From NCBI RefSeq assembly GCF_014202905.1, contig NZ_JACHHY010000005.1, positions 142,425 through 206,424 on the forward strand: a DNA stretch of 64,000 nucleotides, given 5' to 3'. The DNA is from Chitinivorax tropicus. Its GTDB lineage: Bacteria; Pseudomonadota; Gammaproteobacteria; Burkholderiales; SCOH01. The notes beneath the pieces were generated by a model. It worked only from the letters and a program-made list of their open reading frames with translations. It ran no database searches and was not told where the DNA came from. A program made the translations under genes and the position numbers. Shown piece after piece: positions 9,183 to 19,056 of this stretch. The first letter of the stretch is position 1. Each line of letters starts with the position of its first letter.

Positions 9183-10238
9183 TTATCGATTTTTGTTAAA
9201 CCATATTTTTTCATAAGCTTCCTGGTAACCGAGTTGAGCGTCGATGTCTCGGTTGCCGATTGCCTTCAACATGTCGCGCGTCACCAATATCGGGCTCGTC
9301 GTGTAGCCACTGGGGGGCTGGCCCGCAAATGCACGATTCAATTCATCCACCATCTGCCAGCCTTGGGCATTCAGTGGTTCGGCAACGGTTGCGATCTGTT
9401 GCGATAAGCCGCCGCGAATGCGGTTGATGGCTTTACTTGAGCCATCGCCCGCAGAGATATTTCGAATGTCCGGGCGGCGGATTTGCCGTAATGGAAAATT
9501 CATCTCGTCGAAATACACATCATTGATTGCCAAGGTGTGTGTCCATTGTTTACCGAATTGCTGATTGAGCTTATTGACCAAGGGGCCGATGGTTTCCGTC
9601 ACCTCATTGATGGGGACATCTTCCACGGCCAGCACCTTGCAATGTCCGCATTGCTCAATGATTTTTTTCATGGCATCGGATTTGGCAACGGCGATTTCGA
9701 AACGGCGGTCGGTCAAGATCACAACGCCCATTGGCCTATTGGCCTGCTGAATAGCGTAATCTGCTGCCAGCTTGGCGACCGCCATGGCATCTGTGGTGAC
9801 ATTGACGTACAGTGATTTGCTTGGGCCTGCTTTGGCGCTTGCGTGCTAGCCGATCAGCTTGATTTGCTGGCGCTGAGCATAGGAAACCAGATCGGTCATG
9901 TAGGTGGGAGAGATGCCGCCCAGGACGATTGCATGTGGCTTTTGCTCGATGGTCTTGGCAAACGCCACACGCGTCATCTGCAGATCGCCTCGACCATCCA
10001 TCGCCTGCACCTGCCAATCCAGCAGTGCCGCAGCAGCCGAAAATGCACGATAGCGACTGGTGATGCCACCGTTGCGATAGTCCTGTGCGATGAATACGAT
10101 CTGTTGTTTGCCGAGTTGGGCAGGCGGGCCGCTGGTGGGGCCATCCCATGGCTGTAGTATGGTTGCCTGTGCGGCGATGGTCACCGCAATCATCCATACC
10201 ATGCCGAATAGTAGGCCTGACGCCAGTCTGAGCTGCAT
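9183..10238 (-). pseudogene. Periplasmic sugar-binding-like protein interrupted by one amber stop
   Basis: Read in one frame, 9183-10238 encodes a periplasmic binding protein of the LacI/ribose-binding type (PBP1 fold). It has a signal peptide at the start (LASGLLFGMVWMIAVTIAAQA), an N-terminal lobe with QQIVFIAQDYRNGG and PHAIVLGGISPT, and a C-terminal lobe with YAIQQANRPMGVVILTD and a YQEAYEKIWFNKNR end. The frame is broken once, by TAG at 9846-9848, between IKLIG and HASAKAGPSKSLYVNVTTDAMAV. Both sides stay in frame, so a single point mutation explains it; Trp to amber is the simplest guess. No permease or ATPase is adjacent, so it may already have been an orphan sensor-type binding protein. 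Confidence 0.8.
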
Positions 10239-10266
10239 CTATGCTCCTGAATTGTGTCAACATAAC

Positions 10267-12042
10267 TCAGGTTTCTGCTTTATGTTGTTCGGATTCAAAC
10301 AGGTGCTTGAGTTCCTCCTGCGCTTGTTGCGCAGACTGCATCAACAGGTGTTCGTCTTGATAGACCGCATGCTGCCGACGCAGTAGATCCAGATCTGCCT
10401 GTTCAAAGGTATCGACGCTTTGTCGGGCTTTTTGCTCATCCAGCCCCATTTCGCCAAGAACGGCTTGAGCCATGTCTAAACTTGACCCGAATGTTTCACG
10501 ATAGATGGCTTTGGCACCCGCGTCCATCAGCTTGTATGCATGGTAGCGATTACGTGCCCGGGCATAGACAGGAACGTGGGGGAAGTGTCGTCGCATCAGC
10601 TCGGCAGTCTTGATCGAGGTATCGACATCGTCCAGCGCCAGCACAAAGAGCCGGGCCTTGCCTGTGCCGGCTGCTTCCAGCAGCTCCAGGCGGGAGGCAT
10701 CGCCATAGTAGATCTGGTTGCCGAATTTTCTGACGAAATCCACCTGTTGTGTGCTTTTATCCAGTGCGGTGAATGGGATATGTTGCATGTGGAGGATACG
10801 CGCCACAATCTGTCCAAACCGGCCAAAGCCCGCGATGATGACGGGTTTGTCGTGATCTTCGATCTGGTCGAATTCACGTTCGGTTGTCCGTTCCAGCCAG
10901 GGCGCAATCAGCTTGTCGTAAGCAATGAAGAGGAAGGGAGCGATCAGCATCGACAGGGTGACTGCAACCACCAGCGTATCATTGAGGGCGGTGGAGATGA
11001 TCTTTTCCGTTGTGGCCACACTGAACAATACGAACGCGAATTCGCCGCCCTGAGATAAGGTGATGCCCAGCTTCACGGCAGTGGCCCGGTCTGCTCCCGT
11101 GATCCGAGCCAGGATCAGCAGCACGAGTGTCTTGGCGGCAATCAAGCCCAATGTCAGTGCCAGCACCTTGAGTGGGTGCGCCAGCATGATTCCCAGGTTG
11201 GCTGTCATGCCGACGGCAATGAAGAACAGGCCCAGCAGCAAGCCCTTGAATGGATCAATGTTCGCTTCCAGCTCGTGTCGGTATTCCGAATCCGCCAGCA
11301 TGACACCCGCCAGGAAAGCACCCAGCGACATGGACAGCCCGGCCCATTGCAGCAGGACTGCATTGCCGATGACCACCAACAGCGCGGCAGCGGTGAAGAG
11401 CTCCTTGGCGCCGCTGCGGGCAACGTAACGGAAGGCGGGGCGCAGCAGATAGTGTCCGGCACCGATCACGCCCAATACCGTTCCGATGGCGCGGGCTGCA
11501 TCTCCCCAGTCCAGACCGCCTTCGCCTGAGCGAACCGGGGAAAGCAGCGGGATCAACGCCAGCAGCGGAATGACGGCAATGTCCTGAAACAGTAGGATGG
11601 AAAACGCATCCCGGCCATGGCGGGCGGTCAGCTCTTGCCGTTCCGCCAGAGTTTGCAACACAAAGGCAGTGGATGACATGGCCAGCCCCAGCCCGACGAT
11701 CAGGGCGCTTTTCCAGGTCAGGCCTTGCCAGATGGCAAAACCACCCAGTACCAGACCACTCAGGATGACCTGTGCGCCACCCAGGCCGAATACGGGCCGA
11801 CGTAATACCCATAACCGCGAGGGCTCCAGCTCCAGCCCGATCACGAACAAGAGCAGGATCACACCCAGCTCGGACACATGCAGAACCTGCTCGACGTTGT
11901 CGATCAGCTTCAAGCCCCAAGGGCCGATCACTACGCCCGCGATCAAGTACCCGAGCACCGCCCCGAGCCCCAGTTTGCGGAACAAGGGCACGATGGTGAC
12001 CGCAACGGCCAGAAAGAGAATGGTTTGAGAGAGATAAGCCAC
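10267..12042 (-). CDS. KefB/KefC-type K+/H+ antiporter (CPA2 family) with RCK domain
   Basis: 591 residues. About 12-13 membrane segments (residues 1-380) form the Na+/H+-exchanger fold, including GLELEPSRLWVLRRPVFGLG, as in KefB/KefC. A cytoplasmic RCK-N nucleotide-binding domain follows (about 398-515; PVIIAGFGRFGQIVARIL with the GxGxxG fold, then YGDASRLELLEAAG), with a charged coiled C-terminal tail. Such proteins release K+ in exchange for H+ during electrophile stress and are held shut by glutathione. The start is GTG 12042; AAGGAA lies about 11 bases upstream. No kefF/kefG oxidoreductase subunit is adjacent. KefB versus KefC cannot be decided by eye. Confidence 0.9.
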   Translation of the reverse strand: MAYLSQTILFLAVAVTIVPLFRKLGLGAVLGYLIAGVVIGPWGLKLIDNVEQVLHVSELGVILLLFVIGLELEPSRLWVLRRPVFGLGGAQVILSGLVLGGFAIWQGLTWKSALIVGLGLAMSSTAFVLQTLAERQELTARHGRDAFSILLFQDIAVIPLLALIPLLSPVRSGEGGLDWGDAARAIGTVLGVIGAGHYLLRPAFRYVARSGAKELFTAAALLVVIGNAVLLQWAGLSMSLGAFLAGVMLADSEYRHELEANIDPFKGLLLGLFFIAVGMTANLGIMLAHPLKVLALTLGLIAAKTLVLLILARITGADRATAVKLGITLSQGGEFAFVLFSVATTEKIISTALNDTLVVAVTLSMLIAPFLFIAYDKLIAPWLERTTEREFDQIEDHDKPVIIAGFGRFGQIVARILHMQHIPFTALDKSTQQVDFVRKFGNQIYYGDASRLELLEAAGTGKARLFVLALDDVDTSIKTAELMRRHFPHVPVYARARNRYHAYKLMDAGAKAIYRETFGSSLDMAQAVLGEMGLDEQKARQSVDTFEQADLDLLRRQHAVYQDEHLLMQSAQQAQEELKHLFESEQHKAET

Positions 12043-12269
12043 AGCGGGTCAGGTTCCTTTCTTTCCATGCCAACACAATCCAGCCGCGTCATGCGATAAA
12101 GGATGAGTGGTTTGCAGACCCAGAGAATATCAACAGGAATGCAGGCCAGCCAGCGTCTGGGGCCGATGGGCGGGTCATACGAGGGGCATTTTGCCCCCTG
12201 TTGCCCACTTTAAGGCTGCCAACTGACGCCTGCCGCGATTGGATTACCGCTTGTCGTTGGGCTGCTTCG

Positions 12270-12923
12270 TCAAATGGGTAGGGCGCCTTTCAGCAGTTGT
12301 CGTAACGCAATCGACAACTCATTGAAGAAATCCGGGCGGGCATGCCTGAATTCTTCCTGCTCGACCAGGCAACGGACATTCTCCGGCCAATCCAGCACTT
12401 GCCATAAGCCGATGGTCAGCGCATAGGTGCGGCTGAGCAAGCGATGGCCATCGCCTGGGTTGAGGGCGGGCAGGGCTTGTTCCAGCCGAGCGCCGAGCTG
12501 GCCGAGCTGGCGTAGCAACTCTGCCTTGAATTGCAAGGCGATCTGCTGATCCAGGTTCTGCTCCAGCACGGCATTGGTCATCGCCGCCAGCCTGAGGAAA
12601 TCAGGCTGATCCGCCACTTGCGCCACATAGCGGTTCACATAGGCATCCAATAAGGCCTGGGGCTGGGTGGCGTGCTCGGTCACGACCTGTTCGATTTCCC
12701 GCAGCACGCGGTGGAATCCCTCTTCCAGCAAGGCCAGGAAGATTTCCTCCTTGGTCTTGAAGTAGAGATAGACCGTGCCTTTGGCCAAACCACACGCTTC
12801 AGCGATCCGGCTTACCGAGGGCAATTCACGGGTGTTATCGTGGTAGAGGCGCAATGCCGCATCCAGAATGGATTGGCGCTTCAGTTTCTTTTCGTCATCA
12901 TCAATGGCGCGAATGCGAGCCAT
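12270..12923 (-). CDS. TetR-family transcriptional regulator
   Basis: 217 residues. The N-terminal helix-turn-helix is typical of TetR (RIAEACGLAKGTVYLYFKTK, about 40-60), preceded by the RQSILDAALRLYHDN helix. The helical C-terminal half would bind a ligand and dimerise. It lies upstream of, and in the same orientation as, the kef-like antiporter, 227 bases away, and faces 615 bases of gene-free DNA toward gspF. The target is unknown; self-regulation or control of the antiporter is plausible but is only position-based inference. Confidence 0.9.
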   Translation of the reverse strand: MARIRAIDDDEKKLKRQSILDAALRLYHDNTRELPSVSRIAEACGLAKGTVYLYFKTKEEIFLALLEEGFHRVLREIEQVVTEHATQPQALLDAYVNRYVAQVADQPDFLRLAAMTNAVLEQNLDQQIALQFKAELLRQLGQLGARLEQALPALNPGDGHRLLSRTYALTIGLWQVLDWPENVRCLVEQEEFRHARPDFFNELSIALRQLLKGALPI

Positions 12924-13538
12924 GGTTCTTCCCTGTGGCTGAGATCAATGGCGGGCATCGTGCAGATTGACCGGTTCATCCGTCTCGGATGGCTTTGCCA
13001 AACACAAAATGGCTGCACGGTGGTTTGCCCGTTCGGGTGGCTTGGGTGCTGATCACTTGGCAGTGCGCTCCGCTCGGCAGCGCCAAGTACCCGACCATCC
13101 TGTTGCCAACACCAGACAAACGACAGATTACCCCAGATTCCTGTACGGGATTGGTTACGTTATAGCTCACCACACTTTAGGGCGTGATGCGCCGGCATCT
13201 TTGCCAGACAGCTGGTTTACAGGCGGATCATTCGATCCTTGGCGGGGCAGGTGTGCACTGTACGTGATGCAGGCTCTGTCAGCGCGGCCTCATGACAGGG
13301 CCGCCCAGCCATGCAGACAGCACCCGGCAAAGGGGAATGTGACTTGTAATTCTTAGGAGAGTTCGCGACAGAATGAAAAAACGCGCATGGATGGCTGAAA
13401 ATCAAGCCAATTTGAGCCGGTGATCGCTTGAAATGCATCGTGTGAGGTGGGCCGGCCATGCGACCGAGCTTGCCAAGTCAGGCGTCGTCCTGAAGAATAC
13501 GGGCGCAAACGACTCTACTAATCACATCAACCTTTAAT
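12924..13538. other. 615-base gene-free stretch between tetR-like gene and gspF
   Basis: No supported coding frame; short frames here have no ribosome-binding site or recognisable protein. It should contain the leftward promoter of the TetR gene and the rightward promoter of the gsp operon. No strong sigma-70 pair stands out; a weak TTTAAT lies just before the gspF start. I see no clear operator palindrome. Confidence 0.5.
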
Positions 13539-14753
13539 ATGTCCGGATTCAGATATGAAGCGCTGGATGCCGCCTCAGGCAAGACCCTGAAAGGCGTGCT
13601 GGAAGCCGACAATGCCCGCTTGGCCCGCCAGACCTTGCGCGAACAAGGTTTGATGGTCGTCGAGATCAGCGAAATCGTCACTGATGCCGACAAAGCGAGT
13701 GGCGGCAGCCGACGTGGCGGGGTGTCCATAGCACAGCTTGCGTTGATGACGCGCCAGCTGTCCACCTTGTTGGATGCCGGGCTGACCATCGAACAAGCGT
13801 TGAATGTGGTGATCGAACAATCGGAAGCCCCGCGCGAGCGCGAGGTACTGGCCGCCGTGCGGAGCGAGATTCTGGCGGGGATCAGCCTCAGCAATGCCTT
13901 GGGGCAGCACCCCAAGGTCTTCCCGGATCTGTACCGAACCCTGGTCGGCGCGGGCGAGGAGTCCGGCAAGCTGCCCGAGGTCATGCGGCGCCTGGCAGAA
14001 TACATCGAGTCCCGCCATGCCCTGCGCTCCAAGGTCATGCTGGCCTTCATTTATCCAGCCATCATCACGGCGGTGTCGATTTTGGTGGTGACCGGCCTGC
14101 TGACCTATGTGGTGCCGCAGGTGGTCAATGTGTTCCAGAACACGCATCAGCAGCTACCGCTGCTCACCCGTGGCCTGCTGGCGGTGTCGGACGCCGTCAG
14201 GGTCGGGGGCCTGCCGTTCGCGGTGGTGCTGGCATTGGCTGTCTTTTTGTTCCTGCGGGCCTTGAAAAACGAAGCTGTGCGCCTGCGGTTTGACCGTGCC
14301 TTGCTGGCGATGCCCCTGCTTGGCCGCATGTCGCGTTCCATCGGCACTGCCCGCCTGGCGAGCACCTTGGCGATTCTGGTCGGCTCGGGTGTGCCCATGT
14401 TGAATGCGATGACCGCTGCGTCGGGTGTGGTGGATAATCGTGCCCTGCGCGAAGCGGTGAAGGAATCCACCAAACAGGTTCGCGAAGGGCTGAGCCTGTC
14501 GCGGGCGCTGGCGGTCAGCAAGCTCTTTCCTCCGGTCTTGATCCACCTGATTGCCAGCGGCGAAGCATCCGGGCGTCTGGAACATATGTTGGATCGCGCT
14601 GCCAAACAGCAGAGTGATGAGCTGGAGACCCGCGTTGCCACCATCACAGGTTTGATGGAACCCTTGCTGATTCTGTTGATGGGTGCAGTGGTGCTGGTGA
14701 TCGTGCTGGCCATCTTGCTGCCTGTCTTCGAAATGAATCAATTGATCAAATAA
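13539..14753 (+). CDS. gspF: Type II secretion inner-membrane platform protein GspF
   Basis: 404 residues with two T2SSF domains (about 70-195 and 270-395) and three membrane segments, around 165-195 ([16 protein letters not shown]), 220-240 ([14 protein letters not shown]) and 375-400 ([19 protein letters not shown]). GspF is the polytopic platform protein that couples the GspE ATPase to pseudopilus growth. The protein starts with [15 protein letters not shown], the usual GspF opening. It heads the run gspF-G-H-I-J-K-L-M-N; gspC, D and E, normally upstream, are absent here. Confidence 0.96.
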   Translation: MSGFRYEALDAASGKTLKGVLEADNARLARQTLREQGLMVVEISEIVTDADKASGGSRRGGVSIAQLALMTRQLSTLLDAGLTIEQALNVVIEQSEAPREREVLAAVRSEILAGISLSNALGQHPKVFPDLYRTLVGAGEESGKLPEVMRRLAEYIESRHALRSKVMLAFIYPAIITAVSILVVTGLLTYVVPQVVNVFQNTHQQLPLLTRGLLAVSDAVRVGGLPFAVVLALAVFLFLRALKNEAVRLRFDRALLAMPLLGRMSRSIGTARLASTLAILVGSGVPMLNAMTAASGVVDNRALREAVKESTKQVREGLSLSRALAVSKLFPPVLIHLIASGEASGRLEHMLDRAAKQQSDELETRVATITGLMEPLLILLMGAVVLVIVLAILLPVFEMNQLIK

Positions 14754-14787
14754 GTGGCCATTGCTGGCCGACTGCAAAGGACCGAAT

Positions 14788-15210
14788 ATGCAACACAAAC
14801 GTCAACAAGGTTTTACGCTGATCGAGATCATGGTGGTGATCGTGATCCTGGGTGTGCTGGCTGCCTTGGTGGTGCCCAAGGTGATGGAGCGTCCGGATCA
14901 GGCGCGGGTGGTGGCGGCAAAACATGATATCGGTGCCATCGTGCAGGCACTGAAACTCTACAAGCTGGATAACACCGCCTATCCGACCACTGAGCAGGGC
15001 TTGAAAGCCCTGGTGCAGAAACCGACCGTCCCCCCGATTCCCAATAATTGGAAAACCGGTGGTTATCTGGACAAATTGCCCCAAGACCCGTGGGGGCGGG
15101 ACTACCAATACCTGAGCCCCGGCATTCATGGCGAAATCGACATTTTCAGCTACGGTGCTGATGGCGCTGCCGGTGGCGAAGGCTCTGATGCGGACATTGG
15201 GTCCTGGTAA
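14788..15210 (+). CDS. gspG: Major pseudopilin GspG
   Basis: 140 residues. The prepilin peptidase site is [23 protein letters not shown], with Glu at +5 of the mature protein and a following hydrophobic helix. The C-terminal half has the conserved [29 protein letters not shown] and [20 protein letters not shown] pattern that binds calcium in GspG. ATG 14788 is chosen because AAAGGA lies six bases upstream and the short basic leader fits; the frame also opens upstream at a TTG. It forms the shaft of the pseudopilus. Confidence 0.97.
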   Translation: MQHKRQQGFTLIEIMVVIVILGVLAALVVPKVMERPDQARVVAAKHDIGAIVQALKLYKLDNTAYPTTEQGLKALVQKPTVPPIPNNWKTGGYLDKLPQDPWGRDYQYLSPGIHGEIDIFSYGADGAAGGEGSDADIGSW

Positions 15211-15221
15211 GCCGATCATCC

Positions 15222-15722
15222 ATGTCAGCATTACGTGCGGCTCGTGACAGCCGAGGGTTCACACTGATCGAAATCATCGTGGTGGTGCTGATCATCAGCA
15301 TTGTCATCACGCTGGCGGCAGTTCGGCTCGATCCGGGGCAATCGCGTCAACTACGTGATGAAGCCGAGCGACTGGCGCTGCTGTTTGAGACGGCCCGTGA
15401 CGAGGCGGTGGCCAGTGGCGAGCCGATCGGGTGGGCAACCGATGGGACGACCTATCGGTTCTACCGGCGCGAAAACAACGATTGGGTGGCGTTCGATGCC
15501 AAGTCTGATCTGCACGAGCGGACGCTGCCTGATGCCATGCACATCGACCAGATCCAGATGAGCCTGCAGCCTTTGCCCGCTGACGGTCGCCTGCTGTTCA
15601 TGCCCTCGGGTGTCAACGAGCTGTTCGCCATGCGCTTTGCGCTGGGTGAAAAGCGACTCAAGCTGCGCACGGATGTGCTGGGCCGGGTCTTTTTGGAGGA
15701 TCAGCCCGATGCCGTCAATTAG
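15222..15722 (+). CDS. gspH: Minor pseudopilin GspH
   Basis: 166 residues. The type III leader is ARDSRG|FTLIEIIVVVLIISIVITLAAV, with Glu+5. The rest is the beta-rich GspH domain with RDEAERLALLFETARDEAVASG and an SGVNELFAMRFALGEK end. It starts 11 bases after gspG and its last 14 bases overlap gspI. GspH is thought to sit between the tip complex (I-J-K) and the GspG shaft. Confidence 0.94.
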   Translation: MSALRAARDSRGFTLIEIIVVVLIISIVITLAAVRLDPGQSRQLRDEAERLALLFETARDEAVASGEPIGWATDGTTYRFYRRENNDWVAFDAKSDLHERTLPDAMHIDQIQMSLQPLPADGRLLFMPSGVNELFAMRFALGEKRLKLRTDVLGRVFLEDQPDAVN

Positions 15723-16098
15723 CACCAAATCGCCTGCAAACGGGTTCACGCTGATCGAGGTGCTGATAGCGTTGGTGATATTGGCCGTGGCGCTGGCTGC
15801 GGCAATGCGTGCGACATCCGGCCTGATCAGCTCGGTATCGGAAATGAAGACCCGCTTGGCTGCGGGCTGGGTTGCCCAGAACCGGCTGAATGAGCACAAC
15901 GCCCTGCGGGATTTTCCTGAAGTGGGCTCGACCCATGGCAAAGCCGAGCAGGCAGGCATCAAATTCAGCTGGCGAGAGGACGTGAGCGGCACGCCCAACA
16001 AGGACTTTCGCCGCATTGAGATCAAAGTGTTCATGGGTGAGCAGACTGATTACGCTTCGGCACAATTGATTGGGTACCTGACGCGTGCCGGCAAATAA
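15709..16098 (+). CDS. gspI: Minor pseudopilin GspI
   Basis: 129 residues. The leader is SPANG|FTLIEVLIALVILAVALAAAMRAT with Glu+5. The C-terminal T2SSI domain contains VAQNRLNEHNALRDFPEVG and LIGYLTRAGK. ATG 15709 is supported by GGAGGA eight bases upstream, inside the end of gspH; longer in-frame readings begin before the leader and make no sense as a prepilin. GspI is a core of the tip complex with GspJ and GspK. Confidence 0.94.
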   Translation: MPSISTKSPANGFTLIEVLIALVILAVALAAAMRATSGLISSVSEMKTRLAAGWVAQNRLNEHNALRDFPEVGSTHGKAEQAGIKFSWREDVSGTPNKDFRRIEIKVFMGEQTDYASAQLIGYLTRAGK

Positions 16099-16108
16099 CC
16101 CCCTATTC

Positions 16109-16711
16109 ATGCGCCATCAGACCCAGCGCGGTTTCACGCTATTGGAGCTGCTGGTGGCATTGATCGTATTCGCCATCATGTCGGTGATCGCCTATGGCGG
16201 GCTGGACCGCATCATGGCAGTAAGGGCGCGGCTGGACGCCGAGAACCGGAAATGGCGGGAGTTGACGCTGATTCTCGGGCGCATGGAAGAGGACATCAGC
16301 TTGGCTGTCAATCGACCCTACCGTGATACCTTTGGCAACGTCAAAGACCCGGTGGCTGGCAACCCGCAGCTATTCAATGCCGACGACGCCAACCTGCATA
16401 TCGTGCGGGTTGGCCCGGCCAACGGCAAAGGCGGCACCGGTGAGCCAATGCATGTCGGCTACCGGCTGCGAGAAGGGCGGCTGGAGATGGTGCGATGGGC
16501 CATGTTGGATCAACCCATGCGTGATACCCCGCAGGTCGATGTGTTGCTGCCGCAGGTCAAAGGGTTCGATGTCGGGTTCATGAATGATCAAGGTAGCTGG
16601 GATGCCCGATGGCCCCCAGCCGGGCAACAGGCAGTCATGCCCAGAGCCATCCGGATCGTGATCACCTTGAACAGTGGCGAGGTCATCGACCGCTTGTGGG
16701 CTTTGCCATGA
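16109..16711 (+). CDS. gspJ: Minor pseudopilin GspJ
   Basis: 200 residues. The leader is QTQRG|FTLLELLVALIVFAIMSVIAYGG with Glu+5. The GspJ beta domain follows, with ENRKWRELTLILGRMEEDI and a C-terminal PRAIRIVITLNSGEVIDRLW. ATG 16109 fits the short basic prepilin leader; a GTG at 16085 would overlap gspI and lengthen the leader. There is no strong ribosome-binding site, so translational coupling to gspI is likely. Its stop overlaps the gspK start (ATGA). Confidence 0.94.
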   Translation: MRHQTQRGFTLLELLVALIVFAIMSVIAYGGLDRIMAVRARLDAENRKWRELTLILGRMEEDISLAVNRPYRDTFGNVKDPVAGNPQLFNADDANLHIVRVGPANGKGGTGEPMHVGYRLREGRLEMVRWAMLDQPMRDTPQVDVLLPQVKGFDVGFMNDQGSWDARWPPAGQQAVMPRAIRIVITLNSGEVIDRLWALP

Positions 16712-17646
16712 GAAAACAACAAGGTGTAGCGATCATCACGGCTGTGCTGGTGGTGGCTATCGTGGCAGCCATTGTGTTCTTCATGGCCTGGCGGGAGCAG
16801 TTGTGGATTCGGGTGGTGGAAAACCAGCGTGATGCGGCTGAAGCCAAAGCCATCGCATTGGCCTCTTTGAATCTGGCACGGGTTTCGTTGCGCGGCGATG
16901 CCAGTGGCGGGCAGGCGTATGACCACCCTGGCGAGGCATGGGCTGTGCCGATTGCCAAAATGCCAGTTGAGCGGGGTGAGGCAGGGGGCGAGATTCGCGA
17001 TCTGCAAGGCTTGTTCAACCTCAACAGCCTGACCAACGACAAAGGCGACCCCAACCCGCAGATCATCAAGGCTTATAAGCGGTTATTGCAACAACTGCAA
17101 TTGCCGGAGGATCTCGCCCACAGCCTGCTGGATTGGTTGGATCAGAATCCCGATGTATCCATACCCGGCGGGGCCGAGGACATGGATTACCTGAACCTGC
17201 CCGTGCCATATCGCGCTGCCAACCGGCAGATGAGTGATCTGTCTGAGCTGCAGCGCGTCAAAGGATACACGGCGGAGGCGATTGAAAAGCTGCGGCCTTT
17301 TGTCACGGTGCTGCCAGTCGGTACAACGGAAGAGGGTGCCAAGATCAATGCCAACTTCGCCCCGGCAGAAGTGCTGGTGGCTGTCGTGGATGGCTTGGAC
17401 CTGCCCACAGCACAGCAGTTGACGCGCCAGCGCAAGAGCACACCGTTCAAAAGCCTGGAAGAGGTCAAAACAAATTTGCCAGAGCCCTTGAAAGACAAGG
17501 TGACCTTGCTGACGGTGCAGACCATCTATTTCGAGGCGCGCATCACCGCCCGATTTGGCCGCGTTGCTTTGACCTATGTCGCGCTGCTCAAGCGGGAGGC
17601 TGGTAGCAGCAGTCTGCCCACCGTCCTGATGTTGAAGCGGCTTTGA
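16708..17646 (+). CDS. gspK: Tip pseudopilin GspK
   Basis: 312 residues, the large pseudopilin that caps the pseudopilus. The leader MRKQQG|VAIITAVLVVAIVAAIVFF lacks the Glu at +5, as is usual for GspK. The body contains the two GspK domains, with REGEAGGEIRDLQGLFNLN-like sequence near 95-110 and the SLLDWLDQNPDVSIPGGAEDMDYLN calcium-binding region. ATG 16708 overlaps the gspJ stop by four bases. After it comes a 216-base gap before gspL, the only real break in the cluster. Confidence 0.95.
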   Translation: MRKQQGVAIITAVLVVAIVAAIVFFMAWREQLWIRVVENQRDAAEAKAIALASLNLARVSLRGDASGGQAYDHPGEAWAVPIAKMPVERGEAGGEIRDLQGLFNLNSLTNDKGDPNPQIIKAYKRLLQQLQLPEDLAHSLLDWLDQNPDVSIPGGAEDMDYLNLPVPYRAANRQMSDLSELQRVKGYTAEAIEKLRPFVTVLPVGTTEEGAKINANFAPAEVLVAVVDGLDLPTAQQLTRQRKSTPFKSLEEVKTNLPEPLKDKVTLLTVQTIYFEARITARFGRVALTYVALLKREAGSSSLPTVLMLKRL

Positions 17647-17862
17647 AACCCTGCCCGCCGCAGCCGATATAACAGTGTTTGGTATTTCTGGCCGAGCACG
17701 TAAAATGCGGTGGCAGAACAGATTAAATGTATTGAAGCCGGTTATCGATGACTGAGGGGATGCCCTCACGCCATATCGTCAATCGATGAATTTTGGGCGG
17801 GTGATCTCACCTGCCTGCAACCCGCCGGGCAGCCGCCCGGCCTGAGAAGAAGAACAGCCAGC

Positions 17863-19056
17863 GTGCATCGTTTACGTCTTTCCATATCTCAAGGGCCAGG
17901 TCTGGACGAGCCCCAGATCGATTGGGTGGTTACCCAGGCAGATGGCCGTGTGCTTGAGCGGGGCCAGGGCGACCCTGGCCATTATCGGCAGAGTCGATTC
18001 GTCGAATTGATTGTGCCCGCCGCCCAGACTTTGCATACCGAAATCACTCTGCCGACTACATCCCGCAAGCAAGCCAGCAAAGTGGCGGCCTTTGCGCTGG
18101 AAGAGCGTCTGATGACGGCGCCCGAGCAGGCCCATATCGCGCTGGGTGCGCCGCAGGACAGGCGTTTCCCGGTTGTGGTCATGGGCAAGCCACTCCTGAA
18201 GCGGTGCCTGGATGCCCTGCAGCAGCTGGGATTGAAGCCAGTCGCGGCATACAGCATGGCGGCCATGTTACCGGCTGGAGATACCAGCTGGCATGGTGTG
18301 ATCGACCAGCAACAAGGCTATCTGCGAACTGGCCCGAACGAAGGCGTCAGCTTTGACCCCAGCAGCAGCCAGCTGCCCGCCGAGATCGTGCTGGCCTTGA
18401 AGCATGCCAGCCAGCCACCGGAAAAACTGGTGTTCCATGTGGGTGAGGGCGGCGTGCCAGCCGGATGGCATGCAATCGGGGTGGCGATCGAATCCGCCCC
18501 GCTGCTGGATTGGGGGGCGGCTGGCGTGCATGATGGCGCGGTCAACTTGCTGCAGGGTGAGTTCGGCGGTGCACAGACCATCGAGGTGGATTGGAAACGC
18601 TTCAAGCCAACCCTGTGGCTGGCTGGGATTGCATTGGCAATCTATATGGGCGCCACCATCATGGATTGGGGCATGTTGTCGGCACAACGGAAAAGCCTCA
18701 ACAAGCAGATGGAAGCCGAGCTGCGGAAGGTGATGCCCGTCGGGCCGATCATTGACCCCTTGGCACAAGCCAAACAATTGATCGTCAAAGCACCCGATGC
18801 CCGTGCGCCAGCGCCGGAGAGCCTGATTGGTCGCTTGCTGCCGCTGGGGCCGTTGTTGGGCGATGCGACCGCCATCCGGCTGGATTACGGCCCGGGTGGG
18901 TTGAAGCTGGACTGTAAAGTGGCCAGTCAAGCGGTGGCGGATGCCTTGCTGCAGCGCCTGAAGACCGCCAATCTGCCAGCCAAACTGGAATCGGTCACGG
19001 CGGCTGATAGTGGTGGCATGGTCGCTAAATTCACCATTGCGGGAAAAGCCCAATGA
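17863..19056 (+). CDS. gspL: Type II secretion protein GspL
   Basis: 397 residues. The cytoplasmic actin-like N-terminal domain (about 1-235) recruits GspE; one membrane helix follows near 250-265 (LWLAGIALAIYMGATIM), then a periplasmic ferredoxin-like domain to the end. It starts with GTG 17863. The stop overlaps the gspM start (ATGA). Similarity to GspL proteins is weak along the sequence, as usual for this family, but topology and position are diagnostic. Confidence 0.93.
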   Translation: MHRLRLSISQGPGLDEPQIDWVVTQADGRVLERGQGDPGHYRQSRFVELIVPAAQTLHTEITLPTTSRKQASKVAAFALEERLMTAPEQAHIALGAPQDRRFPVVVMGKPLLKRCLDALQQLGLKPVAAYSMAAMLPAGDTSWHGVIDQQQGYLRTGPNEGVSFDPSSSQLPAEIVLALKHASQPPEKLVFHVGEGGVPAGWHAIGVAIESAPLLDWGAAGVHDGAVNLLQGEFGGAQTIEVDWKRFKPTLWLAGIALAIYMGATIMDWGMLSAQRKSLNKQMEAELRKVMPVGPIIDPLAQAKQLIVKAPDARAPAPESLIGRLLPLGPLLGDATAIRLDYGPGGLKLDCKVASQAVADALLQRLKTANLPAKLESVTAADSGGMVAKFTIAGKAQ

